Origin: Phycisphaerae bacterium
GTDB taxonomy: Bacteria > Planctomycetota > Phycisphaerae > UBA1845
Direction: 5' to 3'
Assembly (NCBI GenBank): GCA_028289375.1
Contig: JANQQK010000062.1
Span: forward strand, 49,825-113,824
Length of the DNA: 64,000 bases
The translations under genes were made by a program, and so were the position numbers. This document shows, in pieces, positions 28,513 through 38,124 of the stretch (the first letter of the stretch is position 1; each line of letters opens with the position of its first letter). The notes beneath the pieces are model-generated. The model made no database searches and was not told where the DNA came from. It was given only the letters and a program-made list of their open reading frames with translations.

Positions 28513-29763
28513 ATGCTCGTTATTCGCAACATCGGTGAACTTGTCCTCTTCGACGCCGACGCTGCGCCGATGGTCAACTCCGCAGCGCTGCGGCGTATCA
28601 ACGACGCTTATGTCACTGTTGATGAACACGGCAGAATCGTCACGTTCGGGCCGGATGCGGACTGCGTGGCCCTTGATTGGTTCGAGGTGGTCGATGCCGA
28701 AGGTGGATGCGTCGTTCCGGGCCTCGTCGATTTTCACACGCACACCGTTTTCGCCGGCACGCGCGAGCATGAATTCGTCATGCGCATCGAAGGCCGAAGC
28801 TACGCCGAGATCGCAGAAGCCGGCGGCGGGATCAAGACGACCGTCAAATCCGTCCGAGCTGCGTCGGAAGACGAACTTGTCAACCTCGCACTGCCGCGAC
28901 TGCATCGCATGCTTGGCTACGGTGTCACCACGGTCGAGATCAAGAGCGGATATGGGTTAAGCGTCGAAGACGAACTCAAGATGCTTCGGGCGGCCAAGCG
29001 GCTCAACGACCTTCAGCCCATCGAAGTCGTCGGCACATACCTCGCCGCCCATACCGTCCCGGCTGAATACACCGACAACCGCGAAGCCTACCTCGACCTC
29101 GTCTGCAGTGACGAACTGATGGGCAGGGTGGTGAACGAAGGGTTGGCCGAGTTCTGCGACATCTTCACCGAACGGACCGCCTTCACGATCGACGAATCGC
29201 GTCGCGTCCTGCTCGCCGGTAAGGAGCAAGGCCTGATCCCGCGCCTGCACGCCGATCAAATCACGCAGATCGGTGCATCGAAACTAGCGGCGGAGGTTGG
29301 CGCGATGTCAGCCGACCATCTGGAGACGATCGACGACGCTGGTATTGATGCGATGAAATCCGCCAATGTCATCGCCGGCTTGCTGCCCGGTTGCTCGTGG
29401 TATCTTGGCGTCGAGCAAGCCCCCGCCCGCAAGATCATCGACGCAGGACTGCCCGTCGCATTGGCGACCGACTTCAACCCAGGCTCCTCCGTTGTCGAGT
29501 CGCTGCCTTTGTGCATGAACATCGCCTGCACGCAGATGAAGATGACGCCAGCCGAGTGCCTGATCGGTGCGACCGCCAACGCCGCCGCCGCGATCAACCG
29601 AGGCCAACGTCTCGGCGCCATCCGCGAGGGGATGCAGGCCGACCTCGTCATCCTCGACGTGCCCAACCTCGAACGCTGGATGTACGAAGCCGGTCGAAAC
29701 TGCGTCCGCACCGTCATCAAGAATGGTCGGGTCGCATTCGATCGTGACGCCCGTAATTCATGA
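28513..29763 (+). CDS. hutI: Imidazolonepropionase
   Basis: VVPGLVDFHTHTVFAGTREHEFVMRIEGRSYAEIAEAGGGIKTTV; ATDFNPGSS. Confidence 0.96.
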   Translation: MLVIRNIGELVLFDADAAPMVNSAALRRINDAYVTVDEHGRIVTFGPDADCVALDWFEVVDAEGGCVVPGLVDFHTHTVFAGTREHEFVMRIEGRSYAEIAEAGGGIKTTVKSVRAASEDELVNLALPRLHRMLGYGVTTVEIKSGYGLSVEDELKMLRAAKRLNDLQPIEVVGTYLAAHTVPAEYTDNREAYLDLVCSDELMGRVVNEGLAEFCDIFTERTAFTIDESRRVLLAGKEQGLIPRLHADQITQIGASKLAAEVGAMSADHLETIDDAGIDAMKSANVIAGLLPGCSWYLGVEQAPARKIIDAGLPVALATDFNPGSSVVESLPLCMNIACTQMKMTPAECLIGATANAAAAINRGQRLGAIREGMQADLVILDVPNLERWMYEAGRNCVRTVIKNGRVAFDRDARNS

Positions 29764-30290
29764 AAGTCAAAAAACTCATCGATAACCGCCTGATCCTGCA
29801 GGGCATTCCGCAGGGTGACACGGGCATGTGGCTGCCGCCGCTGGTCGGGTTGATCTTCTGCATCGTGCCGGGGTTGCTGTTCCGCGAAGTAGACATGATC
29901 GGGCCGCGAATCATGGTCTGGCTGTTCTTCGTCATCGGTCTGGCCATTCTGGCGTTCTTCGTCCACGTCATGTGTCGTCGCGAGCGGCTGACCATCGAGA
30001 AGAACGGCGCCTGCGTGCATGAAACGTGGAACATTCTGGGCGGTGAGCGGAAGCGAAACGAATACGCAAGCCAACGCGTCGCCGCCGTCCGTTTGAACCA
30101 TCGGGAAAAATCCGTCGGCTCCGGTTCAAACGGTGGATCCTCGACCGTCGATATCTGGGAAGCCGCTCTGCTCATCGACAAACCCCGCCGCAAAATCGTT
30201 CTGGCCGAAGACAACTCCGCCGACGGCAAGCATTCCCGCAGCATCGCCAGCACCACGGCCACGTTCCTCGACGTCGAATTGCGCGACTGA
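29760..30290 (+). CDS. Small membrane protein of unknown function embedded in the hut cluster
   Basis: 176 aa, two hydrophobic segments (PPLVGLIFCIVPGLLF; VWLFFVIGLAILAFFVHVM); ATGA overlap with hutI. Confidence 0.75.
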   Translation: MKVKKLIDNRLILQGIPQGDTGMWLPPLVGLIFCIVPGLLFREVDMIGPRIMVWLFFVIGLAILAFFVHVMCRRERLTIEKNGACVHETWNILGGERKRNEYASQRVAAVRLNHREKSVGSGSNGGSSTVDIWEAALLIDKPRRKIVLAEDNSADGKHSRSIASTTATFLDVELRD

Positions 30291-30333
30291 CCCGTTCAGC
30301 ATCGGTTGCCGTTTCGGGTAGGATGCGTGCACC

Positions 30334-31617
30334 ATGAGCGACAGAATCATCGAAGCCGATTGGACGTATCTCGACGGGCAGTTTGAGGCTGGGCTGCGGG
30401 TGCAGGTTGGGGCTGACGGGCGGATTTCGCGCGTCGGCAGTGGGGGGGATGAGCCGACCGAGCGGCTGAGCGGCTGCGCGCTGATCCCCGGATTCGTGAA
30501 TGCCCATTCGCATGCGTTTCAGCGCGGTCTGCGCGGGATGGCGGAGACGTTTCCGCAGAAGAGCGGCAATTTCTGGGTCTGGCGGGATGAGATGTATCGG
30601 CTTGTCGGTGAGTTGGGGCCTGAACGGTTTCACGACGTCTGCGTGCAGTGTTTCCGCGAGATGCTGCGATGCGGCATCACGACCGTCGGCGAATTTCACT
30701 ACTTTCACCATGACGAGACTTGCGGCGGGTTTGCGTTTGACGAGCTTGTTCTATCAGCCGCGCGGCATGCCGGCATTCGCATCGTGTTGCTGAACGCCTG
30801 CTACATGACCGGCGACATCGGTCAACCACTCGAAGGCGGGCAGCGTCGGTTTGGCAGTGTGTCATATGAGCAGTTCATCGAAAACGTCGAACGCATCGAC
30901 ACACTTCTCGACGGCGACACGCAACGGCAGGGGCTCGTCGCCCACAGCATCCGCGCGGTGCCGATCGACGACATCGTCCGGCTGCACGCATACGCGTCGA
31001 AGCGGTCGATGGTCCTGCACATGCACGTCGAGGAGCAGCAACGCGAGATCGACATGTGCCTGCTGCATCACAAGATGCGACCGATGGAATTGCTTATCGA
31101 GCGCATGCCGTTCGGTCGCGAATTCACAGCCGTCCATTGCACGCACACCGACCCGGGGGACATGACCCAGTTCATCAATCGCGGCGCCAATATCTGCATC
31201 TGCCCGCTCACCGAAGCCAATCTCGGCGATGGGATTTCCGCAGCCGCGAAGATGTGGGCCGACGGCGGGGCGATCTGCCTCGGCACCGACTCCAACAACC
31301 GCATCGACATGCTCGAAGAAATGCGTCTGCTCGAATATGGCCAACGTCTGCGTCACGAGGGTCGCGGCGTGTTCAAGGGTCGTGGCGGGTCGGTGGCAGA
31401 GGGCTTGATGCGGTGCGCCACGGAGGTCGGTGCCCGATCACTCAACATCGACACCGGCAGCATTGCCCCCGGCCAGCACGCCGACGTCGTCGTCATCGAT
31501 TTGAATGCACCGCAATTGGCCGGCTGGACGCGGGAGTCGCTTCTGACATCGCTCGTCTTCGGCTGCGACGCCGGCGTGATTAAGAACGTCTGCGTCGGCG
31601 GGAACTGGGTGTTTTAA
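30334..31617 (+). CDS. hutF: Formimidoylglutamate deiminase
   Basis: ALIPGFVNAHSHAFQRGLRGMAE...NFWVWRDEMYRLV...ITTVGEFHYFHHD; amidohydrolase fold, hut context. Confidence 0.88.
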   Translation: MSDRIIEADWTYLDGQFEAGLRVQVGADGRISRVGSGGDEPTERLSGCALIPGFVNAHSHAFQRGLRGMAETFPQKSGNFWVWRDEMYRLVGELGPERFHDVCVQCFREMLRCGITTVGEFHYFHHDETCGGFAFDELVLSAARHAGIRIVLLNACYMTGDIGQPLEGGQRRFGSVSYEQFIENVERIDTLLDGDTQRQGLVAHSIRAVPIDDIVRLHAYASKRSMVLHMHVEEQQREIDMCLLHHKMRPMELLIERMPFGREFTAVHCTHTDPGDMTQFINRGANICICPLTEANLGDGISAAAKMWADGGAICLGTDSNNRIDMLEEMRLLEYGQRLRHEGRGVFKGRGGSVAEGLMRCATEVGARSLNIDTGSIAPGQHADVVVIDLNAPQLAGWTRESLLTSLVFGCDAGVIKNVCVGGNWVF

Positions 31618-33260
31618 GGTTTGGCTTCGGGTTCCAGCGACTGCAAGTCACCGGCGGTCTTTAGCAGGCCGGGGAAGCGTGCGATGGCTGAACCTGCCGG
31701 CGCGTCTTTGGCGGCTTTCTCGAGATTCTTGATGCCGAACTCTTCCAGCCCCAGATAGTACTCCATGTACCCCAACAGGAACCGGTAGCGGTGGTCTTCC
31801 TTGTCAGCCAGCTTCTGTTCGAGGTCAGCACGGCGGACATCAAGCATGTTCACGTCCTTGATGAACTCGGTCAGGTCGAACCTGAAGTAGGCCACCTCCG
31901 GGAACAGGTCGATCGCCCGTTCGATGCGGCGAACCGCACTGTAATATTCACCAGCCCCGACGTACGCGATGCCCTGCCCGAGGTAGATCAGCGGGTTCAT
32001 CCGATCGCCGGCCAGCGCAACCTCGTAATGTGCCAACGCGCGGTAGTATTGTCCGTCGCGAAGATGCCGCTCTGCCGACGAAATGAACTGTTCGGACGGA
32101 TTGACATTGCCGGCTGAAAACGTTGTGAGCGGTTGCTCGTTCGTCTCGATCAGGAACGAGCGCGACTGATCCACTTCATCACGCACCGAAGGCACTTCGC
32201 CCGCACCGGTCTGAAGCTGATCCGTACGGGTCTGGATCGACTTGACCATCGACACCGTTTCACGCATTTGGCCATAAAGGCTTCCCGGCATCGCCGGGGT
32301 CAGGTCACCGGCTGGTCCCTGCCGCGGAATCAGCGGATTGTCATCCCACGCCGACGCCCCGGGAGCACGCCCATCATCGAGCAGGCCGTCCGTCGTGGCG
32401 AAGATGTCGGAGCGGGTTGAACCATCAATCCCGCCGGCCGGCTGATCGAATCGCGGCAGCCCGGAGACGAGCGGATCGAGTCGGCCGGTCTGGCCTGATT
32501 CTTCGAGCGTGGGGAGTTTCAAGTCGAGATCGCCGCTGAGCGATCCCAGATCCTGGTACGCGAGGTTCGATGGCGGCGACAACTCCGTGATGGACGACCA
32601 GGGCGACAGGCCGAAATTGGCCGACCCGCGTGGATCAAGTTGCAGGCGTTTTGCGAACTCGATGTTCTGGATGTTCAGCCGCTGATCGACTTGGAATCCG
32701 AGGTTGTTCGACGGGCCGAAAATGGGGCTGGCCCCGATCAGCTCTTCCTCGTCGAAAGACAGTCCACCGATCGCCGTCGTGATTTGCGGCAGCGTGGGAA
32801 ACGACGCACCTGGTATTGTGGAACTCAGCGTCGAACCCGGCAGCGTGCTCGTGGGTGAAGTAAACGAGGGAATCTGAAGCGAACCGGCTGGAATCGGCGA
32901 TACCGACAGCGACGGTGCCGACCCGAACGACGGCGTGATCGTGTTGATCGTGCCAAAGTCCAGCGGACCACCGAAGTTCGTCGACTGAATGTTCGCAAAC
33001 GTTGGCGACGTAAAGGAGTTCAGCGACGTCGGCGCGTTGAACGTCGAATTGAACCGCAACGGCTGAGCAATCTGAATGATGTCCGTGTCCGCAAGACTCT
33101 GGCCGCCGAAAGGCCCCAGCGAGTTCACACGCGGCACATTGCTGGACGCCGATCCGATGTTGCTGCTGACCCGGTTGTTGACGCGAACCTGAGCATGCGT
33201 GACAAGTGAAGCTGCGGCAACAAAGCCCGTGGTCAGAATGAGGCAACGGCAAGTGGTCAT
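31614..33260 (-). CDS. Secreted Ser/Thr-rich protein with C-terminal TPR-like region
   Basis: Signal peptide MTTCRCLILTTGFVAAASLVTHAQ; FISSAERHLRDGQYYRALAHYEVALAGDRMNPLIYLGQGIAYVGAGEYYSAVRRIERAIDLFPE. Confidence 0.75.
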   Translation of the reverse strand: MTTCRCLILTTGFVAAASLVTHAQVRVNNRVSSNIGSASSNVPRVNSLGPFGGQSLADTDIIQIAQPLRFNSTFNAPTSLNSFTSPTFANIQSTNFGGPLDFGTINTITPSFGSAPSLSVSPIPAGSLQIPSFTSPTSTLPGSTLSSTIPGASFPTLPQITTAIGGLSFDEEELIGASPIFGPSNNLGFQVDQRLNIQNIEFAKRLQLDPRGSANFGLSPWSSITELSPPSNLAYQDLGSLSGDLDLKLPTLEESGQTGRLDPLVSGLPRFDQPAGGIDGSTRSDIFATTDGLLDDGRAPGASAWDDNPLIPRQGPAGDLTPAMPGSLYGQMRETVSMVKSIQTRTDQLQTGAGEVPSVRDEVDQSRSFLIETNEQPLTTFSAGNVNPSEQFISSAERHLRDGQYYRALAHYEVALAGDRMNPLIYLGQGIAYVGAGEYYSAVRRIERAIDLFPEVAYFRFDLTEFIKDVNMLDVRRADLEQKLADKEDHRYRFLLGYMEYYLGLEEFGIKNLEKAAKDAPAGSAIARFPGLLKTAGDLQSLEPEAKP

Positions 33261-33416
33261 GACAATGTCCCTCGATTGCGAATTCAACATCGGCGCGGAC
33301 GTCGCGTACTCAGACGAATCCTGCAATTTCAGTATAGGAATCGCCGACACGCCCTTCAATGGCTATCGACCGGATCGCCACAAGAGGCTGAGCGGAATCA
33401 GCGGGATGGGTGTTGC

Positions 33417-33800
33417 ATGACCAGTGAGCAGGATTGCACGTTTCCCCAAAGCCACCGATTGCGACTCAGACGCGACTTTGACCGCGTGTTCGAGGTGCGA
33501 GTCGCCGCCGGCAATGGTCACCTCGTCGTCTTCGTCTGCCGCAACGGGCTGGACCACCCCCGCATCGGTTTGAGCGTCGGGAGACGCATTGGCAATGCCG
33601 TGAAACGCAACCGCGTCAAGCGGCTGCTGCGTGAAGCATTCCGGCTGGAGCAACATGGTCTGCCCGCCGGCGTCGACATGGTCTGCGTGGTCAAAAGTGC
33701 CGAGAGCGCCGCGCTCGATCGCTACCGGGCCACACTGCCCAAACTCGTCGACCGGGCGGTCCGCAAGCTCCATGCATCCGAATCGTCCCGCGACGTCTAA
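33417..33800 (+). CDS. rnpA: Ribonuclease P protein component
   Basis: SHRLRLRRDFDRVFEVR...PRIGLSVGRRIGNAVKRNRVKRLLREAFRL (RNR motif). Confidence 0.93.
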   Translation: MTSEQDCTFPQSHRLRLRRDFDRVFEVRVAAGNGHLVVFVCRNGLDHPRIGLSVGRRIGNAVKRNRVKRLLREAFRLEQHGLPAGVDMVCVVKSAESAALDRYRATLPKLVDRAVRKLHASESSRDV

Positions 33801-36800
33801 TTCAACGTCATCGACACGAAGTCGACAGCCATCTGCCCCGTGGCTGGGTTGGTCACCAGGATGCGGAACGTATACTCGCCTTGCATGACCGGCAGGTTGA
33901 TGATGAATCCGGTGTCGAACGCATCGGGATCGACCAGTGTGATGTTGAACCCGTTTGGCGGGGCATCGAAAACGGTCCACCGCACGGTGAAGTTGCTCGT
34001 GTCGAATCCGAATTCGCAGCCATCACCGTTCAGGTCGTTGTTGTTCAACGTGCTCTCGTAGACCGATCCCGGTGGTGGCAAAACGTCATCGTTCAGCGTG
34101 CCCGCCTCAGCCACAAGACCAAGACCCGCGTCGTCGGTTGTGCAACCGTCATTGTCCGAATTGACTGCCAGCGGATCGCACGCGTTGAGCGAGCAGACCG
34201 ACTGGTCATCGCAGAAGGTATCGTTCGGCGACGAAACACAGACCCCGTCGCTGCAGACATCGGTCGTGCAGCCGACATCGTCGCCACATTGATTGGCGTT
34301 GTCGTTGAAGATGATGCAGCCGCGCGCGTCCGCGCCGGATTCTCCCGGATCGCAGACTTCACTGGTGCACGGATTGTTATCGGCGCAGTCGGCAGCGTTT
34401 TGACATTCCACAACCTGCACCTCAAACGCCCCCATGTCGACGATGGGCGGGAAGTCCTCGCCGGTGTCATCGGTGTTCAGATCGTCGACGTAGCGTGGCA
34501 TCTCTGCGAGATCGACCGGCAGCGGTTCCTTGACCGAACCATCGCCGTCGAGGTCGAGAAAGTCCGTGGTGATCAGCAGATTCGTGCCCGCATCGATGCA
34601 CGGCGAATTGGGGCCAAGACGGAAGTTCTGTGCGTCTGCATTGACGAACTGCGGATCGACATCGATGTTGCCGTTGCCCGCGAATCCACCACCCTCGATG
34701 TTGCTGAAGAACGCGAGGCCGATATCGCCAAGCTGCCCAGGACTGTTGTTGTAGACGATCGAACTGAAGAACTCGTAACGTCCGCTGAATGGCTGGTCGA
34801 TCAACGCGCCATCCGACGCCTGATTCTGCGAAACGGTGCAGTTGAAGAACTTCACCTGTGGATTGGTGTCCGGATCGAAGCCAAGACCGGCGAGACTTCC
34901 GCCAACGTCGGCTGTGTTCTGCGTGAAAAGCGAATTGGCGAATTCGGCCTGTGCGAAATCCCGAATCTGCATCGCACCGTGTGTGCCGAAGTTCTCACGG
35001 AACTGGCAATTGTGGAACGTTGCTGTTGCGTTGTTGGCCATGGCGAGTCCGCCGCTCGTTCCCTGATTCAGCTCAATCGTGCATCTCGAGAACTCAGCCA
35101 CACTGTTGCAGCGAAGTGAAATGCCACCACCGTCGCCGCCGACGTTGTTGCTGATGAACGTTCCCTTGACGACTGGCTGAGCGTTGTCGCACGCTGCGAA
35201 TCCGCCGCCGAACGGGACGGGTCCACCATTGAAGTCGCCGTCGTTGAAGGTGAACGCACAATTTTCAAACAACGGCTGACTTGAGCCGAAGCATGCAGCC
35301 CCGCCGCCGCTTCCAGTCCGGGCCATGTTGTTGATGAAGCTCACGTTGTCGAATGTCGGAGCGGACGTGTCGGCGATGTAAACGCCGCCGCCGCTGTTGA
35401 ATGCGGTACTGTCGCGGACGACAAGATTCTCGAACGTGGGGTTTGATCCATTCCGAACAATGATCCCACCGCCGTCAAACTCCCAGCAATCCTCGATCAG
35501 GAATCCGGAGACGAGCGTCGTCGGCGGTTCACCATTTTCGAATACCCATGCACGACGGGGGATCTTGGAGTTGCCCTGACATTCGATGATTGTGAATTCG
35601 AACCCGAGACTCTCAGACTCCAACCCGTTCTCCGCGATGATCTGCAAGTCCTTGCCGTTCGTGTTCAGGTCGAAGTTGCCGACATCCGTATACCGACCCG
35701 GGGCCACGAGAATCGTATCGCCGTCCAACGCAACATCGATCGCTTCCTGAATCGCATCGAACGGATGCACGATCGACCCATCCTCGTCCGGATCGCTGAT
35801 CAGCGGATCCTGTGGTGACGGATCAAACTGCCCGTTGTCGTCGACGTTCCAGATGTTCGGCCCCTGGCAATCGTCCGGAATGCCATCGCCGTTCTCATCG
35901 TTCGAACCCCGGCCACCGAGATCGCACTCGTCCGGCTGCCCATTCTCATTGCAGTCATCGCAGGATGGCTCACCCTGGCAGAAGGCGATGTCGCAATCGT
36001 CCGGGAACTGGTTGCCATTGCAGTCGTTGCCGGCCAATTCACAGTCGTCGGGGATGTTGTTCTGGTTGCAGTCGAATTCCACGGCGTCGCACTCATCGGG
36101 GATCTGATTGTCGTTGCAGTCGTTCTCTGCGAGTTCGCACTCGTCGGGAACGCCCGATTCGTTGCAATCGTTCTCCACCAACTCGCACCCATCCGGGATG
36201 TCGTTGTTGTTGCAGTCGAGACACGAAGGATCGGACGTGCAGAAGAAAATGTCGCATTCATCCGGGAACTGATTGCCGTTGCAATCATTGCCCCCAAGCT
36301 CGCACTCGTCGGGAATGAAGTTCTTGTTGCAATCGTTCTCAACGATGTCGCAGATGTCGGGCCTGCCATTCTGGTTGCAGTCGTCACAGGTCACGCTGTC
36401 GCAGAACAGGATGTCGCACGCATCGAAAATCTGGTTGTTGTCGCAGTCGTTGCCCTCGATCTCGCATTCATCTGGGACATTGTTCCCATCACAGTCATTG
36501 GCCGGGTTCTCGCACTCGTCGAGGAAGCCATTCTTGTTGCAGTCATTCTCCGGCAGTTCGCACCCGTCGGGGATGTTGTTTTCGTTACAGTCGGAACAGG
36601 AAGTATCCTTGATGCAGCCGTCGATGTCGCAATCGTCGGGAACGTTGTTCTGATTGCAATCGTTGTTCACCAGCTCGCAAACGTCGGGAATGGAGTTCTC
36701 ATTGCAGTCAGAGAATTTCTCGCAGCCATCGAGCGTGCCATTGCCGTTGCAATCGGAGCAACCAGGTGATTCGCAATTGGCTTGTTCAACGGCATCGTCG

Positions 36801-37702
36801 ATACCGTTGCCATTGCAGTCCGTGATCGGCGGATCGTCCGCCGGTGGCGGAGCTGGCGATGGCGTCGGGATCACGGCTGGATCAAACTCGTCATCGCACG
36901 CATCGCCAAGCCCATCGTCGTCGACATCATCCTGGTCCGGATTGTTCACGCCCACGCAGTTGTCGACATTGTCCGCAACCTCATCGCCGTCGGCGTCCGT
37001 ATCGCAGTCATCTCCGGTACCGTCGCTGTCCAGATCCGCCTGATCGGCGTTCACCACTTCGGCGCAGTTGTCACATGCATCACCAACACCATCTCCGTCG
37101 CCGTCCACCTGATCCGCGTTGGGCACGTCGGGGCAGTTGTCGCAAACGTCCCCGCGACCGTCACCATCGCGATCCTGCTGGTCGGCGTTCGAGATGTCGA
37201 CGCAGTTGTCCGTCGCATCGTCGACGCTGTCCGCATCCCCATCGGGCGACGGCGTCTCCGGATCACGAATGATGTAGTCAAAGACGAGGTCGTCCTCGAA
37301 ATCACGACCAAAGAGCAGGCTTGCCGGCACGGTCGCACTGCCGTCGGGGAACGTGCCGCTGATGCTCACGCTGTCCGTGAGTTCCGGGCCGATGGGAATC
37401 GGGGGCATCTCTGTTCGTGTGCGCAGGAACGCTTCATGCACCCGCCGACTTTCCAGCAGGAATTCGATCGAGACGTCGGCATCGCGGCTGCTCTCGTTGA
37501 TCACGCGCACGGTCACGTTCGCGGCCGTGTCGATCTGCCGACCCGGAAGATCGGGAAACGCGCTATCCTGCGTCGGCGGCGATCCAGCGCCTGCCAGGAA
37601 TTCGAACAACGCCGTTAAATCGCATCCCGTCATGCACAACGCCAACCCGATGGTGGCTGCGATGAACAATCGCTTCTTCACGGATGTATCACTCCCATTC
37701 AT
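33797..37702 (-). CDS. Large lipoprotein-like surface protein: TSP3-like Ca repeats, 17 DCNxNxxPDxCE repeats, right-handed beta-helix region, Cys-rich tail
   Basis: MNGSDTSVKKRLFIAATIGLALCMTGCDL lipobox; DRDGDGRGDVCDNCPDVPNADQ repeats; DCNENNIPDGCE repeats; parallel beta-helix-like GGGVYIADTSAPTFDNVSFINNMARTGSGGG. Confidence 0.85.
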   Translation of the reverse strand: MNGSDTSVKKRLFIAATIGLALCMTGCDLTALFEFLAGAGSPPTQDSAFPDLPGRQIDTAANVTVRVINESSRDADVSIEFLLESRRVHEAFLRTRTEMPPIPIGPELTDSVSISGTFPDGSATVPASLLFGRDFEDDLVFDYIIRDPETPSPDGDADSVDDATDNCVDISNADQQDRDGDGRGDVCDNCPDVPNADQVDGDGDGVGDACDNCAEVVNADQADLDSDGTGDDCDTDADGDEVADNVDNCVGVNNPDQDDVDDDGLGDACDDEFDPAVIPTPSPAPPPADDPPITDCNGNGIDDAVEQANCESPGCSDCNGNGTLDGCEKFSDCNENSIPDVCELVNNDCNQNNVPDDCDIDGCIKDTSCSDCNENNIPDGCELPENDCNKNGFLDECENPANDCDGNNVPDECEIEGNDCDNNQIFDACDILFCDSVTCDDCNQNGRPDICDIVENDCNKNFIPDECELGGNDCNGNQFPDECDIFFCTSDPSCLDCNNNDIPDGCELVENDCNESGVPDECELAENDCNDNQIPDECDAVEFDCNQNNIPDDCELAGNDCNGNQFPDDCDIAFCQGEPSCDDCNENGQPDECDLGGRGSNDENGDGIPDDCQGPNIWNVDDNGQFDPSPQDPLISDPDEDGSIVHPFDAIQEAIDVALDGDTILVAPGRYTDVGNFDLNTNGKDLQIIAENGLESESLGFEFTIIECQGNSKIPRRAWVFENGEPPTTLVSGFLIEDCWEFDGGGIIVRNGSNPTFENLVVRDSTAFNSGGGVYIADTSAPTFDNVSFINNMARTGSGGGAACFGSSQPLFENCAFTFNDGDFNGGPVPFGGGFAACDNAQPVVKGTFISNNVGGDGGGISLRCNSVAEFSRCTIELNQGTSGGLAMANNATATFHNCQFRENFGTHGAMQIRDFAQAEFANSLFTQNTADVGGSLAGLGFDPDTNPQVKFFNCTVSQNQASDGALIDQPFSGRYEFFSSIVYNNSPGQLGDIGLAFFSNIEGGGFAGNGNIDVDPQFVNADAQNFRLGPNSPCIDAGTNLLITTDFLDLDGDGSVKEPLPVDLAEMPRYVDDLNTDDTGEDFPPIVDMGAFEVQVVECQNAADCADNNPCTSEVCDPGESGADARGCIIFNDNANQCGDDVGCTTDVCSDGVCVSSPNDTFCDDQSVCSLNACDPLAVNSDNDGCTTDDAGLGLVAEAGTLNDDVLPPPGSVYESTLNNNDLNGDGCEFGFDTSNFTVRWTVFDAPPNGFNITLVDPDAFDTGFIINLPVMQGEYTFRILVTNPATGQMAVDFVSMTLN
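35920..36830 (-). repeat. Coding tandem repeats encoding 17 DCNxNxxPDxC(E/D) units
   Basis: On + strand seen as recurrent (g/a)ttgcagtc...tcgcactcgtcgggaa; each unit is a 12-residue D-C-N-x-N-x-x-P-D-x-C-E loop separated by 3-12 residues. Confidence 0.85.
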
Positions 37703-38124
37703 GACAGCCCGACCCGGGCATTGCTTGCGGATGAATTCCCCCAACGACCCCTCGCCGCATGAACGCAGCGAGCCGCACTGGAAATCGCGCGATTCCAGTA
37801 CGTTACGTTCACCCCACACTGAGCCTATCCATGCCGATGATTGCAGTCAATGGAACAATACTTTCATCCGCACTGAATGCATCTGCTTGGTCCGGTAGCC
37901 ATCGCCATCGCGAAACCAACGCCACGCAATTGGCAATTCTGGCGTCATTGCAAAGTTTCCCGTCACAGCGTCAACGGCCCCATAATCACCGCCCCAAACG
38001 CAAGTCGCGATTGCGTCGCCGATCGCCCGACCGGTATACTCGGGAGTCGAGCCTCCAAGCAAGATCGCGACGCACCGAAGCAGCGTCGTACCGCAGCAAA
38101 TTCCCAGCCAATGGAGCCACGCCG

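Noticed and set aside
26779-28905. 708-aa - strand ORF antisense to hutU/hutI
   Set aside because: Shadow ORF; canonical hutU and hutI on + strand explain the conservation.
35900-36830. CRISPR-like periodic repeat appearance
   Set aside because: Repeats are in-frame, imperfect, coding for DCNxNxxPDxCE units within a 1300-aa ORF; no constant repeat/unique spacer structure, no cas genes.
34093-37338. Many + and - ORFs inside the repeat lipoprotein region (e.g. 33881-35119, 36782-37618)
   Set aside because: Shadow ORFs of the repetitive GC-rich coding sequence on the - strand.
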